A stretch of 64,000 nt of DNA from Tetragonia tetragonoides (taxonomy: Eukaryota > Streptophyta > Magnoliopsida > Caryophyllales > Aizoaceae): positions 11,596,001-11,660,000 of the forward strand of contig CM076141.1 of the NCBI GenBank assembly GCA_038025085.1, written 5' to 3'. The notes beneath the pieces were generated by a model, which worked only from the letters and a program-made list of their open reading frames with translations, searched no databases and was not told the origin of the DNA. Positions 48,938 through 58,618 of this stretch are shown in pieces (the first letter of the stretch is position 1; each line of letters starts with the position of its first letter). The translations under genes were made by a program, and so were the position numbers.

Positions 48938-49320
48938 CACTACTAGAAATACGGCCTTCTACAACGGGATTTTCCCGTCGTAAAAGCTCATTTACGACGA
49001 TATACCACGTCCCCCCCCCCGGTCGTAGAAGGGGGCTGTCGTTATTGCACTTTATGACAGTTTTTGAGGTCCCATCGCGAATGACCATTTACGACAGGAT
49101 ATTCTCCCGTCGTAAATATCTTGCAACTACGACAGGCTACCCCGCTGTAATTGGTCATTCACGACGGGTTAACCCGTCGTAGTTGGCCATCCGCGACCGG
49201 AGTAACCCGTCGTAATTGGCCATACACGACGGGCTAACCCGTCGTAATTGACTTTTCGCGACGGGATTAACCCGTCATAATTGAAAACGTAAAAGCTAAA
49301 AAAAATATTTCACGACGGTA
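48938..49320. repeat. Left subterminal repeat array of the CACTA element
   Basis: At least eight copies of CGACGGG or CCCGTCG, often as inverted pairs around TTAA or CTAA, and spaced by AATTGGCCAT-like linkers. In CACTA elements such motifs bind the transposase accessory protein. Confidence 0.8.
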
Positions 49321-49891
49321 GAGTTTCAATAATAAACAACAATACCACAAATTTCCACTGTTTCCACAAAAGAAGAAATTTTTAAATACACATTTCCACA
49401 AAACATAGAAACTGGTATAGAAGACAGCGAATGAATGGGAACACCATAAATATCCATGACACTACAGTTGCTATCCCAGTTTCTGTAACAGCAGCAGCTT
49501 CAACTTTCACATTTTCCCCGCCTCTAACCGTACACATTATATTATGGTGCAAGACCACAAAACTGAAGGAGTACATTTTAATAACAGACCAAAATGGTTT
49601 CATGCATGAATTTCTAAGCAGAGAGAAGCAAGTATCAACTTCACAAAGTTAAGCACCAGAAACCATTCTCACATGTTGCAAAGCCAGGAGCATTGAGGCT
49701 TAAGGGGGTGGTGCGGTGCTCATAGACGATTGATGACAGCCTCCACTTCGGATGGAGTGTACAAGTGGTAGGTTGGAGAAACTTTTGCAACGACAACATT
49801 ATTTGGAGTCACCTAATAAAAAGAAACATTGATTGTAACTATTGTTTAAACAGACATTGTCACAATTAAAATGATAATGGAGAGAAAGAAG

Positions 49892-50175
49892 TGTTGAAAA
49901 TCAAACTTGATATTTAGATTTCTATAATTAGTTACTGCAATTTTAGTAACATTCTGAGAACCGATAAATGTTTGATGGTTGAAATGTGATTTATTATATA
50001 CCATTGTTTTTTTTTAGGTTTAGAAAGATTATAAATAGTTTGTACTCTTAATGTTATTTAACATCATAAGAAATATAGAGAAGTATTCCGCAGAATATAA
50101 AACTTTTCTTTTATCTCTCCTCTTAAATTGTTACATATTGAGTTTTACAAGAATTAGCAAATTCTTGTTCCTACA
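49892..50175 (+). repeat. 5' LTR of the young copia element
   Basis: 284 bp, TG...CA ends, followed by two bases and the primer-binding site. Confidence 0.95.
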
Positions 50176-50177
50176 TT

Positions 50178-50189
50178 TGGTATCAGAGC
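50178..50189 (+). other. Primer-binding site for initiator tRNA-Met
   Basis: TGGTATCAGAGC, two bases after the 5' LTR end, is the standard complement of the tRNA-iMet 3' end used to start minus-strand cDNA synthesis. Confidence 0.9.
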
Positions 50190-50220
50190 CTTGTGTTTAG
50201 ATAATATTTTTTATTTAATC

Positions 50221-51390
50221 ATGGCTACAAACAATACATTTCAACTACAACTTCCCAAGTTGAATGGGAAAATTTTTGATAGTTGGTCTGTCCAACTGAA
50301 AGTATTTTTCCGCTCGCAAGATTTAGGGAGTATCGTGGGGACAGGTTTTGAAGATGTGACCGACTCATCTGCATTTGAGTTGCTTAAAAAGGAGGAGAAG
50401 GATTTACTTGTGGAAACAAGGAAAAAAGATCAAAGGGCATTATATGCTCTTTTTCAAGCCGTGGAAGAATCGATATTTCAAAAGATATCGATGGCTGAAA
50501 CATCAAACGAAGCGTGGGAGATTCTGCAAAAATCCTACAAAGGTGATGAACGTGTCAAACAAGTTCGATTGCAAACACTTAGAGGTAGTTTTGACTCTTT
50601 ACGCATGGATGACTCAGAATCTATTTCCACATACTTTGATAGAGCTCAAGCCATTGTCAACCAGATGCGGATTAATGGAGAAGAACTCGGCGATCAAAGG
50701 GTGGTAGAAAAAATTATGCGAACTTTGACTGTAAATTTTGATTATGTAGTGGCAGCTATTGAAGAGGCGCAAGATCTATCAAAGATGTCATTTGAAAGAT
50801 TGTTGGGTTCGTTATCCTCACATGAGCAACGAATGATCCAACGTGGTAATAGTTCCAGCTCAGAGCATGCTTTGCAAAGCAGAGCGAATGTGACCAACCG
50901 TGATGGATACCAAAGTGGCCAAAGTCATGGTCGTGGCCGCGGTCGTGGAAGAGGAAACTATTTTGTTTCCAATGAGGAGAAAATTGGAGAAGGGAGTTCT
51001 TCAGGAGGAAAACCAAATTTTGGACGTGACAAATCCAAAATCAAGTGTTACAGATGTAAACAACTTGGGCATTATGCATCAGAATGCCGACCAAATTTGC
51101 AACACGGAGAGCAAGCTAACGCATCTGAAGTAGAATATAGTTTGGTCCTTGCCTGCAAACAAGGTCCAGAGATTGAACAAAATCATGATATATGGTATGT
51201 TGATTCAGGGTGTAGCAAACACATGACTGGAAGTAAGGAGTTGTTCTCTTTTCTAGACGAGACAGTGAAAGGAGAAGTAAATTTCGGAAACCGATCCAAA
51301 ATTTCTGTCATGGGTAAAGGTAACATTAGCATTCAATCAAAAGATGGCACTAATGTTACTGTTGCAGATGTATTTTATGTGCCAGGATAA
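50221..51390 (+). pseudogene. copia gag and protease, ending in a premature stop
   Basis: Starts MATNNTFQLQLPKLNG and contains the UBN2-type gag region (KKDQRALYALFQAVEE, AWEILQKSYKGDERVKQVRL). An RGRGRGR segment and the CCHC knuckle CYRCKQLGHYASEC follow, then the protease active site DSGCSKHMTG. Gag coats the RNA and the protease would process the polyprotein. The frame stops at TAA (51388-51390) just after the VADVFYVPG motif that normally leads into integrase. The next segment continues in the same frame. Confidence 0.88.
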
Positions 51391-52437
51391 TTCTGGAATT
51401 TGTTAAGCATAGGACAACTTTCGGAAAAAGAGCACAAGGTTCATATTGAGAACGGGATTTGTGAGATCAAAGGTAAAAATAACAAAGTTATTACAAAGGT
51501 GAATATGACAAGGAATCGCATGTTTCCTTTGGCGATTAAAGCAAGAGTGTTGATGAGTCTACAAGCCATGGTTAAAGATAGTAATTGGCTATGGCATCTT
51601 CGGTTTGGTCATCTGAATTTTAGAGGCTTGAAGTTATTGGCACAGAAGGAGATGGTGACGGGTTTGCCAATTATTGATGCCCGTAGCGACCATTGTGAAG
51701 GTTGTATTCTTGGAAAGCATCACCGAGACTCGTTTCCAGTCGGAGGGTCGAGACGAGCGAAGCAACCATTGGAATTAGTGCACACAGATTTATGTGGACC
51801 AGTTGAGGTAGAATCCATTGGAAGGAAAATGTATTTTCTACTATTTGTGGATGATTTTTCTAGAAAACTATGGGTTTTTTTTTTGAAAGAAAAATCTGAA
51901 GCATTCAATAAGTTCAAGGAGTTCAAAGCACTTGTTGAAAAACACAGCGGTTTCCCTCTAAAAACATTGAGATCAGACAGTGGAGGAGAATTTACGTCTA
52001 ATGAATTCAAAGAATATTGCAAGAATGATGGAATTAGACGTGAGTTGACTGCCAGCTATACTCCACAACGGAACGACATAGCTGAGAGAAATAATAGAAC
52101 AATATTTGAGAGGGCGAGAAGCATATTGAAAGCCAAACATTGTTTAAAACCTTTCTGGGCAGAGGCTGTTTCTTGTGCAGTTTATTTGTTGAATAGATGT
52201 CCCACCAGGAGTGTTCGTGGAAAGACACCAGAAGAAGCATGGAGTGGGAACAAGGCAGATGTCTCTCATTTACGTGTATTTGGGTGCATAGCATATGCCA
52301 ATATACCGGAGCAAAAGAGGAAGAAACTTGATGATAAAAGTAAAAAATGTATTTTTATCGACTATAGTGACGTGACAAAGGGTTATAAGCTATATAACCC
52401 AGATACTGATGAGGTGATCATAAGTAGGGATGTATGA
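51391..52437 (+). pseudogene. copia integrase segment
   Basis: Same frame as gag after the TAA. Shows the zinc-binding HLRFGHLN..CEGCILGKH region and the catalytic core HTDLCGPVE, then FVDDFSRKLWVFFLK and LRSDSGGEFTSNEF. It continues with YTPQRNDIAERNNRTI. The usual family form has Gln-Asn-Gly here, so RNDI is a double departure. It ends in a cluster of stops (52435 onward: TGA, TAA, TGA, TGA) in the linker to RT, followed by a one-base frame change before 52586. Confidence 0.85.
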
Positions 52438-52585
52438 TTTATTTAAGATGAAGAATGACAGTGAGTTCAAAATAATGATACAGATATTAATGTCATTATT
52501 AACGAAGTATCCACAGATGAGTCACAAACTCATCCTTCAACTAGCAACCCAACATTACTTGTTGATAGTTCCTTTGTGATGGCAG

Positions 52586-54262
52586 ATGCAACCATCAGGA
52601 CGTCCACAACGAAATCGTGTCATGCCAGCACGATATCGAGATTTTGTAATCACTAGAGATGACGATGATGAAGATATTGAACTGATCGATGAATCTCTGG
52701 TAAACTTTTGTTTATTTGCTGATTGTGATTCAATTTCATTTGAAGATGCTGCAGCACATGAAAGATGGATCCAGACTATGAATGAGGAGATCAACTCAAT
52801 CAAGAAAAATGAGACTTGGGAGTTGACTTCTTTACCCGTTGGAAAGAAACCGATTGGAGTTAAATGGGTGTACAAGACAAAGTACAAACCCGATGGCGAA
52901 GTTGATCGCTATAAAGCAAGATTCGTAGTTAAAGGCTATACGCAAAAGCCAGAAATTAACTATTTTGAGGTATTTGCTCCTGTTTCTAGAATGGATACAG
53001 TACGAATGATTTTGTCTCTTGCAGCGCAAAATAAGTGAAAAATTCATCAAATGGATGTGAAATCGGCATTTTTGAATGGTGTACTTCAAGAAGAAGTTTA
53101 TGTTGAACAACCACCAGGTTTTGTGAAGAATGGGGGTGAAAACAAAGTCTATCGCCTAAAGAAAGCCCTATATGGCTTGAAACAAGCACCCCGTGCATGG
53201 TATTCTCATATAGATACATACTTGTTGCAAGATGATTTTAAAAAATGCCCACATGAGCACACATTGTATGTCAAGTCGAAGGAAAATGGTGATATTTTGA
53301 TATTGTGCTTATATGTTGATTATCTTATATTAACTGCAAATAGTGAAGCGATGTTTGCTGAATTCAAGGAGGCAATGATGAACGAGTTTGAGATGACAGA
53401 CATGGGACTGATGTCGTATTTTCTCGGCATTGAAGTGCAACATACTAATGATGGTATATTTGTTTCGCAAAAGAAATATGCCACTGATATCTTGAAAAAG
53501 TTCAAGATGGATGCAGCAGCACCTATTAGGATTAGGACTCCTGTAGCAGAAAAAGTCCAAATTAAGAAAGAAGATTGCGGAGAATTGGTGAATCCAACTT
53601 ACTTCAAGAGTATTGTTGATAGTTTTCGATACTTGACTTCCACAAGACCTGATATTGTGTATGGGGTCGAATTAATTAGTCGGTTCATGGAGAAACCACA
53701 CCAAATACACTTACAAGCGGCAAAGAGGATTCTCCGCTACATTAATGGTACTCGAGATCATGGGATCTTCTACACCAATTTAGATACTTTCATGTTGGTT
53801 GGGTACACCGATAGTGATAGGGCTGGTGACCTTGATACACGCAAAAGCACTTCTGGATATGTTTTTTATCTGGGCAATAGTGTCATATCATGGTCGGCGA
53901 ATAAGCAAGCAGTTGTAGCTTTATCGACAGCAGAGGCCGAGTACATAGCACCAACATCAGCAGCTTGTCAGGCAGTTTGGCTACGGAAAATGTTGGTAGA
54001 TTTGGATCATCATGAAGACAGTCCAACAAGTATTTACTGCGATAATCAGTCTGCTATGGCACTTGCAAAGAACCCCGTATTTCATGGTCGTAGTAAGCAT
54101 ATTGATATTCGATATCATTACATTAGAGAACTGATTAAGGAAAAAGAAATTAAACTTCAGTTTTGCAAATCTGAAGAACAAGTCGTCGATGTCTTGACAA
54201 AGCCTCTAAAGGCTGATTTATTTGAAAAAATTCAAGACTATGCTTGGAGTAGTCGCTCCTGA
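52586..54262 (+). pseudogene. copia reverse transcriptase and RNase H, catalytically broken
   Basis: One frame with a single TGA at 53036-53038, where the family has Trp. Motifs include GVKWVYKTKYKPDGEVDRYK, MDVKSAFLNGVLQEEVYVEQ and YGLKQAPRAWY. The RT active site reads YVDY (about 53312) instead of YVDD, so a metal-binding Asp is lost. RNase H follows with SDRAGDLDTRKSTSGYVF, ISWSANKQ, STAEAEYIA, DNQSAMALAKNPVFHGRSKH and VDVLTKPL. The C-terminus lies just before the polypurine tract. Confidence 0.88.
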
Positions 54263-54287
54263 ATAAAGATTCAAGTTTGAGGGGGTG

Positions 54288-54569
54288 TGTTGAAAATCAA
54301 ACTTGATATTTAGATTTCTATAATTAGTTACTGCAATTTTAGTAACATTCTGATAACCAATAAATGTTTGATGGTTGAAATGTGATTTATTATATACCAT
54401 TGTTTTTTTAGGTTTAGAAAGATTATAAATAGTTTGTACTCTTAATGTTATTTAACATCATAAGAAATATAGAGAAGTATTCCCCAGAATATAAAACTTT
54501 TCTTTTATCTCTCCTCTTATATTGTTACATATTGAGTTTTACAAGAATTAGCAAATTCTTGTTCCTACA
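54288..54569 (+). repeat. 3' LTR of the young copia element
   Basis: 282 bp. Differs from the 5' LTR at four positions plus a T9 versus T7 run. It is directly preceded by the polypurine tract. Confidence 0.95.
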
Positions 54570-54574
54570 AGAAG

Positions 54575-57044
54575 TACTACCTTTTCCTCCATAACCTGTT
54601 TCAAGATGGAAAGAGCAATGGTCTCCGCTTCCTGAAGACTTAAGTTCTGTAGAGAAAGATACAAGCATACAACATCTCGTTTACAAACTTCGCATTCTTT
54701 TTTTTTTTTTTTTTTGCTCGTTTACAAACTTCGCATTCACTAGAAAGAAAACTAAAATACGAAAGGAGAGGAAAAAAATAGGGATGATAACAACAATGCG
54801 AAACTTTGACAGTTCTAGACATTGATATGGAAAGTTCCAACAGCAGCAAGCAAAAGCATCCAAGGTAACAAAGTCATTCTAGACTCTACTCTCATGTGAC
54901 TAAAACCACCAGACAGGCTATGGGCATACCTTTCTGAATTGTTCCTTCAAAGAACTGTCAGCACCTTCAGATCCAGAACCAATAGCCTTCGCACTGCACT
55001 GTCAGAATGTACCAGACGGATCTGTATAATATCTACATAGCAGAGAACAGAAGTTCCAAGTTAGGACACAAACCATGGGAGAAAAAGAGTGATCCAAGAG
55101 CAGAATATATACTTTCTATACAAAGGACAAAAATATCTGATTACAGTAGAAATGAACTTACAAGCTCGGTCCATTTTCATCATGACCTGCAATAAGGAGA
55201 GATACACCGAAAGGTCTGGACTGCACAAACACATGAGAAGCAATAGACACAGACGCAAGGACAAAGAAATTTATACAATAACAATGGGATAATTAGCAGA
55301 CTCATTATCCAGATATCCATCAAAATGTAGAGTTGTTCTGAATCTGAGTTGCATATCCCAGATATCTTGTGCTTTTGTAGGTTCTTCACAAATATATATC
55401 AGAGATACCCCCTCCCCAATTTCAAAACCTGTAAATCAGAAGGTTGATAAGAAAATTCTAAAGTCCAGCAACTAGTAAATCTGAAGAATCCAAAAGAATC
55501 AGATGCACATCTGCACCTTGGGATTGCATTGTTGAACCAACATCTTTACGGGTGCAAATATTGTGTATCCTAAGAGTTGATAACTAGCAAATACAAACAG
55601 AGCTCATCAGTAATAAGTTCCTGAACAGAACGACCACAAACATAATGTAAACATCAAACCCTACGAGTATGCCTTTAAGCCTCGAATAGAGTGAAGACTA
55701 TAAGGTCTGCAATTCTATTCCTTGAGTTCTCCATCTTCGATTCCACTTAGAAGATCAGATCTGGACAGATAATAAGGCACTGATGAGGGGAAGAGCTAAC
55801 ATGTTCTGAGTCTCCCCTATTCAAAAGGTTGAAACACAGACTACTCATCATAATTCACATAAGAGCCTTATCAAGCATCAATTACCAAGTTTCTAACCAT
55901 CACAATTCAGCATTAAATAGACATTGATGAACAAGAAAACCATATCATATTAGCTATCGAAGACAGCCATTGTATTTTACCTTAAAACACTTCATAGTTT
56001 CATACTCGAAAACATCCAACCACTACTAGAGATGAATTGATTAGCAATCTGCAAGTTTGAGAAATCTGCAAGTGAAAGGAATCTGCAGATTAATCGAGCC
56101 TGCAACTAATTCGAAGGTATTTGCTAATAAATTCTAGATACATAAAAAGAACTTAGGATCACATGATCAGTAAAAACTAATTCTGGTTCATTAGTAATGT
56201 GATTTCATACTAATTTGTAAAATGACAAGTGCAATAAAAATAAGAAATAAAGACAATCACATAACTAACACTGTAACACTCACAAATTGCAGATAAATGT
56301 GTCCACTTAACATCAATTTCAAGAGCAGAGGCAGAAAAAACAAACAAGTTTCTTTAACTTCATGCTTGAGACCAAAAAGAAGAGCTTGAGACCAAACATG
56401 TAAAAGTTAAACAAAATAGCAAGGTTAAGCCCTAACCTGCAAAATTAGGTTCAAACCTCAAGATTAAACCCTAAATGAACTGATTCATACATAATTATTC
56501 GACCTTAAACCCTAATTCAAATCAAATACAAGCTTGAAAGCCTAACAAAAAATCATGAGGAGCCTATATATCAAAGGTTTCTATATCAAATGCAGAGGAA
56601 ACAAAAAAAAAAAATTAAACCTAGAAATCGCAAATACAGATATTTAATCCTAAATTTGAAACAATCTACAAGAACAAAAGACTCAATTTCAACTAAATTA
56701 CTGGTAGATCGATCCAAATTTGTGCGAGAAATCTAAACCTAGAGCTAAATAGTCACTCTGGATTGTTCGAAAACAAAACTAGAACGAAATAGAAATTTTA
56801 TTGCAAGACCTAGAAACCATTACCTAAATTTGAGCTTTAATTGAGATTAATCTGACAATTCCTTCGAGCTTCAATGGCGGTTGTTTCCTTCGACCTTCGT
56901 TCTCTCTCTTCTGAAAGAGGAGAGATGAGAGAGAGAACGAGAATGAGGAGAGAGAGAAGCAACGGAGAGTCGCTGAAGTGAAAACAAAGAGAGAAAATGG
57001 GCTTTGAAGCCTTTTAATTTCATTTATCCGTATTGTTTTAGCCC
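54575..57044 (-). other. Interior of the CACTA element: PAE-derived exons, introns and probable leader
   Basis: Beyond the exons listed separately, 55221-56820 is AT-rich intron-like sequence with no further recognisable exon. A short T-rich tract (54698-54717) is flanked by two copies of CTCGTTTACAAACTTCGCATTC, a probable tiny retroposed insertion. Bases 56820-57000 look like a CT-rich 5' UTR (read on the minus strand) followed by a GTAATG donor. Confidence 0.5.
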
Positions 57045-57192
57045 AATAACGACGGGCTCATCTAAGTAAAAAGCTTCAAAGTATGATTGAATTGCGACGG
57101 GCCTGACTACTGTCGTTAATGGTGTTCAATTACGACTATTTTTTATGCCCGTCGTAATTGCCTTGTCGTAAAAGGTCATTAATCTAGTAGTG

Positions 57193-57521
57193 TACATTGT
57201 CTTCCAACCTTAAAGTGTCAACATGCTACTCGTGGATGTCTTTCACTTATTTAAAATGTGGAGTTTCGAATTAAGTTCCCAAACACAGTACACTCTCTTT
57301 TTAATTATTTTTTTTGGGGTGAGATCGAACAGTACAATCTAATTAGGCTGTAAATTCAACCAACATTGTGACTAGTAATAGTAGCGATGAGGGTGTCCAT
57401 CATGCAAATCCAACGCATAGACAATACGTACATTATTACAACAATGCAAGCACACTACTATACCGTTCATTGTAATTGGATCCCATTGAGCTTTATGTAA
57501 AAAATACAATTGGTCAAATAT
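57193..57521. other. Non-coding spacer
   Basis: Nothing recognisable. Confidence 0.35.
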
Positions 57522-57790
57522 AAGCTTACTCCCAATTGGTTTGGTAAGACAAGATCATGGGTTCGAATCCTCATTCCCCCCATGCCTTGTGCCTGCTGGC
57601 TTCTATGAACTATACTAGCCCCTTGTTGGTGCTACATTGACGGGGCCAGTGCTTGCGCTGGTTGTTCAGCTAGTCTGATATGTTCGCTATTGAACACGAA
57701 AGTCCGAACATGATTTAGCAGGAAGTGCATCGGTCACCATTCACTTGCACCCTCTTTTAGTTTAGAAAAAAAAAATATATATATATATAT
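57522..57790 (+). mobile_element. Candidate tRNA-derived SINE
   Basis: GGGTTCGAATCC near 57560-57573 matches the RNA polymerase III B box, and CCAATTGGTTTGGTAAG about 30 bp upstream could be a degraded A box. The unit ends in an A-rich/TA tail near 57765-57790. A tRNA fold is not visible, so it is not a tRNA gene. No target duplication was identified. Confidence 0.45.
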
Positions 57791-58069
57791 ATATAGACAC
57801 ACGCGTATATCACGTATTGTCCACTTTCTCAAATTTCCAGTCTATCAAGTAAATCTAAGGCTCAATTAGTGGAGTATAAAACCTTAGCTAGGGAGAATGA
57901 GGATTTCGGTAAGCTATGAAGAAGTGTAGCAATGTAGGACTATATAGGAGTATTTATCAACCCAGATCTGGTTTCCCTTGAATACCGGTTGCTTTTATGA
58001 TATCGAGTAGGTAAGGCCACCAAAACAGAGGGCAATCAAAAAGCTACATTCTAACCTCCTCGTGCATAG

Positions 58070-58577
58070 TGTTACGGTCCGCCTTTTCAAGTTGCGGGAC
58101 GTGCGGCGCGCTCTTGTCTCCTAGCGGTAAGAGTGTCAGCCGTGCACAAGGAACGTCTTTGGGGTGTCCGTGGACACAAGAGAGTGAGGGAGGGACGGAG
58201 TTTGAGAGAGGGGTTGGATGATGCACGCAATCAATACAGTTTAACAACAACAAGCATTGACATCAATACATCGATATGGAGGACTGCTTCCGCCATAAAG
58301 AGTCCTTAGAGTTTTATTCATTCTGACAGAAGTAGACATCAAGAGTGCATAACTTTCATACTCAACATCTACTCTTAAAAGTAAAAAGACAAGAAAGATT
58401 AAAGACATGTCCAAGGGTCGACACGCAGGAAGCGCCTTAGAGACATGTTAGAAAAGAACTAGAAAGGTTAAAGACATGTCCAAGGATCAACACAGGAAGC
58501 GCCTTAGCGACATGTTACATTACAAGGAAAGTAAAGGAAAGTAGTAAATTACAAGGTGTGAAGGGAGGAACCTAACA
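58070..58577 (-). repeat. 3' LTR of the gypsy element (complete)
   Basis: 508 bp, TG...CA ends. It carries tandem near-copies of the AGACATGTCCAAGG..CGCCTTAG(A/C)GACATGTTA unit (58403-58516). Confidence 0.9.
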
Positions 58578-58618
58578 TTGTCCCCCACTAAAGTTGTCGA
58601 CGTCCTCGGCGACGTGAT

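Larger units (their letters stand above)
49892..54569 (+). mobile_element. Ty1/copia LTR retrotransposon, structurally complete but coding-defective
   Basis: The 4678 bp element has a perfect 5-bp duplication AGAAG (49887-49891, 54570-54574). LTRs (49892-50175 and 54288-54569) begin TGTTGAAAAT and end CCTACA. They differ by four substitutions and one 2-bp T-run indel, so the insertion is recent. The primer site TGGTATCAGAGC (initiator Met tRNA) is at 50178-50189. The polypurine tract TTGAGGGGGTG lies just before the 3' LTR. The domain order gag, protease, integrase, RT, RNase H is copia. The gag resembles the Tork lineage (moderate confidence). The element lies 7 bp inside a captured PAE intron, antisense to it. 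Confidence 0.93.
49720..55220 (-). pseudogene. PAE1-like: Captured 3' part of a 20S proteasome alpha-5 subunit gene (PAE), inside the CACTA element
   Basis: Four exons with GT-AG borders are readable on the minus strand. 55162-55220 encodes SRPFGVSLLIAGHDENGPSL. 54930-55032 encodes YYTDPSGTF, stop, QCSAKAIGSGSEGADSSL and on. 54581-54646 encodes NLSLQEAETIALSILKQVM. 49720-49812 encodes VTPNNVVVAKVSPTYHLYTP and on, to EAVINRL and TGA. They match, in order, the last ~105 residues of plant alpha-5, a ring subunit of the 20S core. The upstream ~130 codons were not found. One TGG-to-TGA type stop breaks the second exon. About 400 bp after the stop codon looks like the gene's own 3' UTR. The intron before the last exon carries the copia insertion. 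It cannot make a working subunit. Confidence 0.85.
48938..57192 (-). mobile_element. Non-autonomous CACTA (En/Spm) transposon with captured proteasome gene and nested copia element
   Basis: It starts CACTACTAGA at 48938 and ends TCTAGTAGTG at 57192, a 10-bp inverted end. Both ends carry many short subterminal repeats of the CCCGTCGTAA / TTACGACGGG type (48958-49320 and 57045-57180), the hallmark of CACTA elements. The flanks are TACG on the left and TAC on the right, so a 3-bp TAC duplication with one extra G is possible. No transposase is present. The interior, about 3.6 kb once the copia insertion is removed, is mostly derived from a 20S proteasome alpha-5 gene on the minus strand. Probable leader sequence lies near 56820-57000. 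Confidence 0.85.

Noticed and set aside
57560..57575. tRNA gene suggested by GGTTCGAATCC
   Set aside because: No cloverleaf or acceptor stem can be drawn. The context and A-rich tail fit a SINE.
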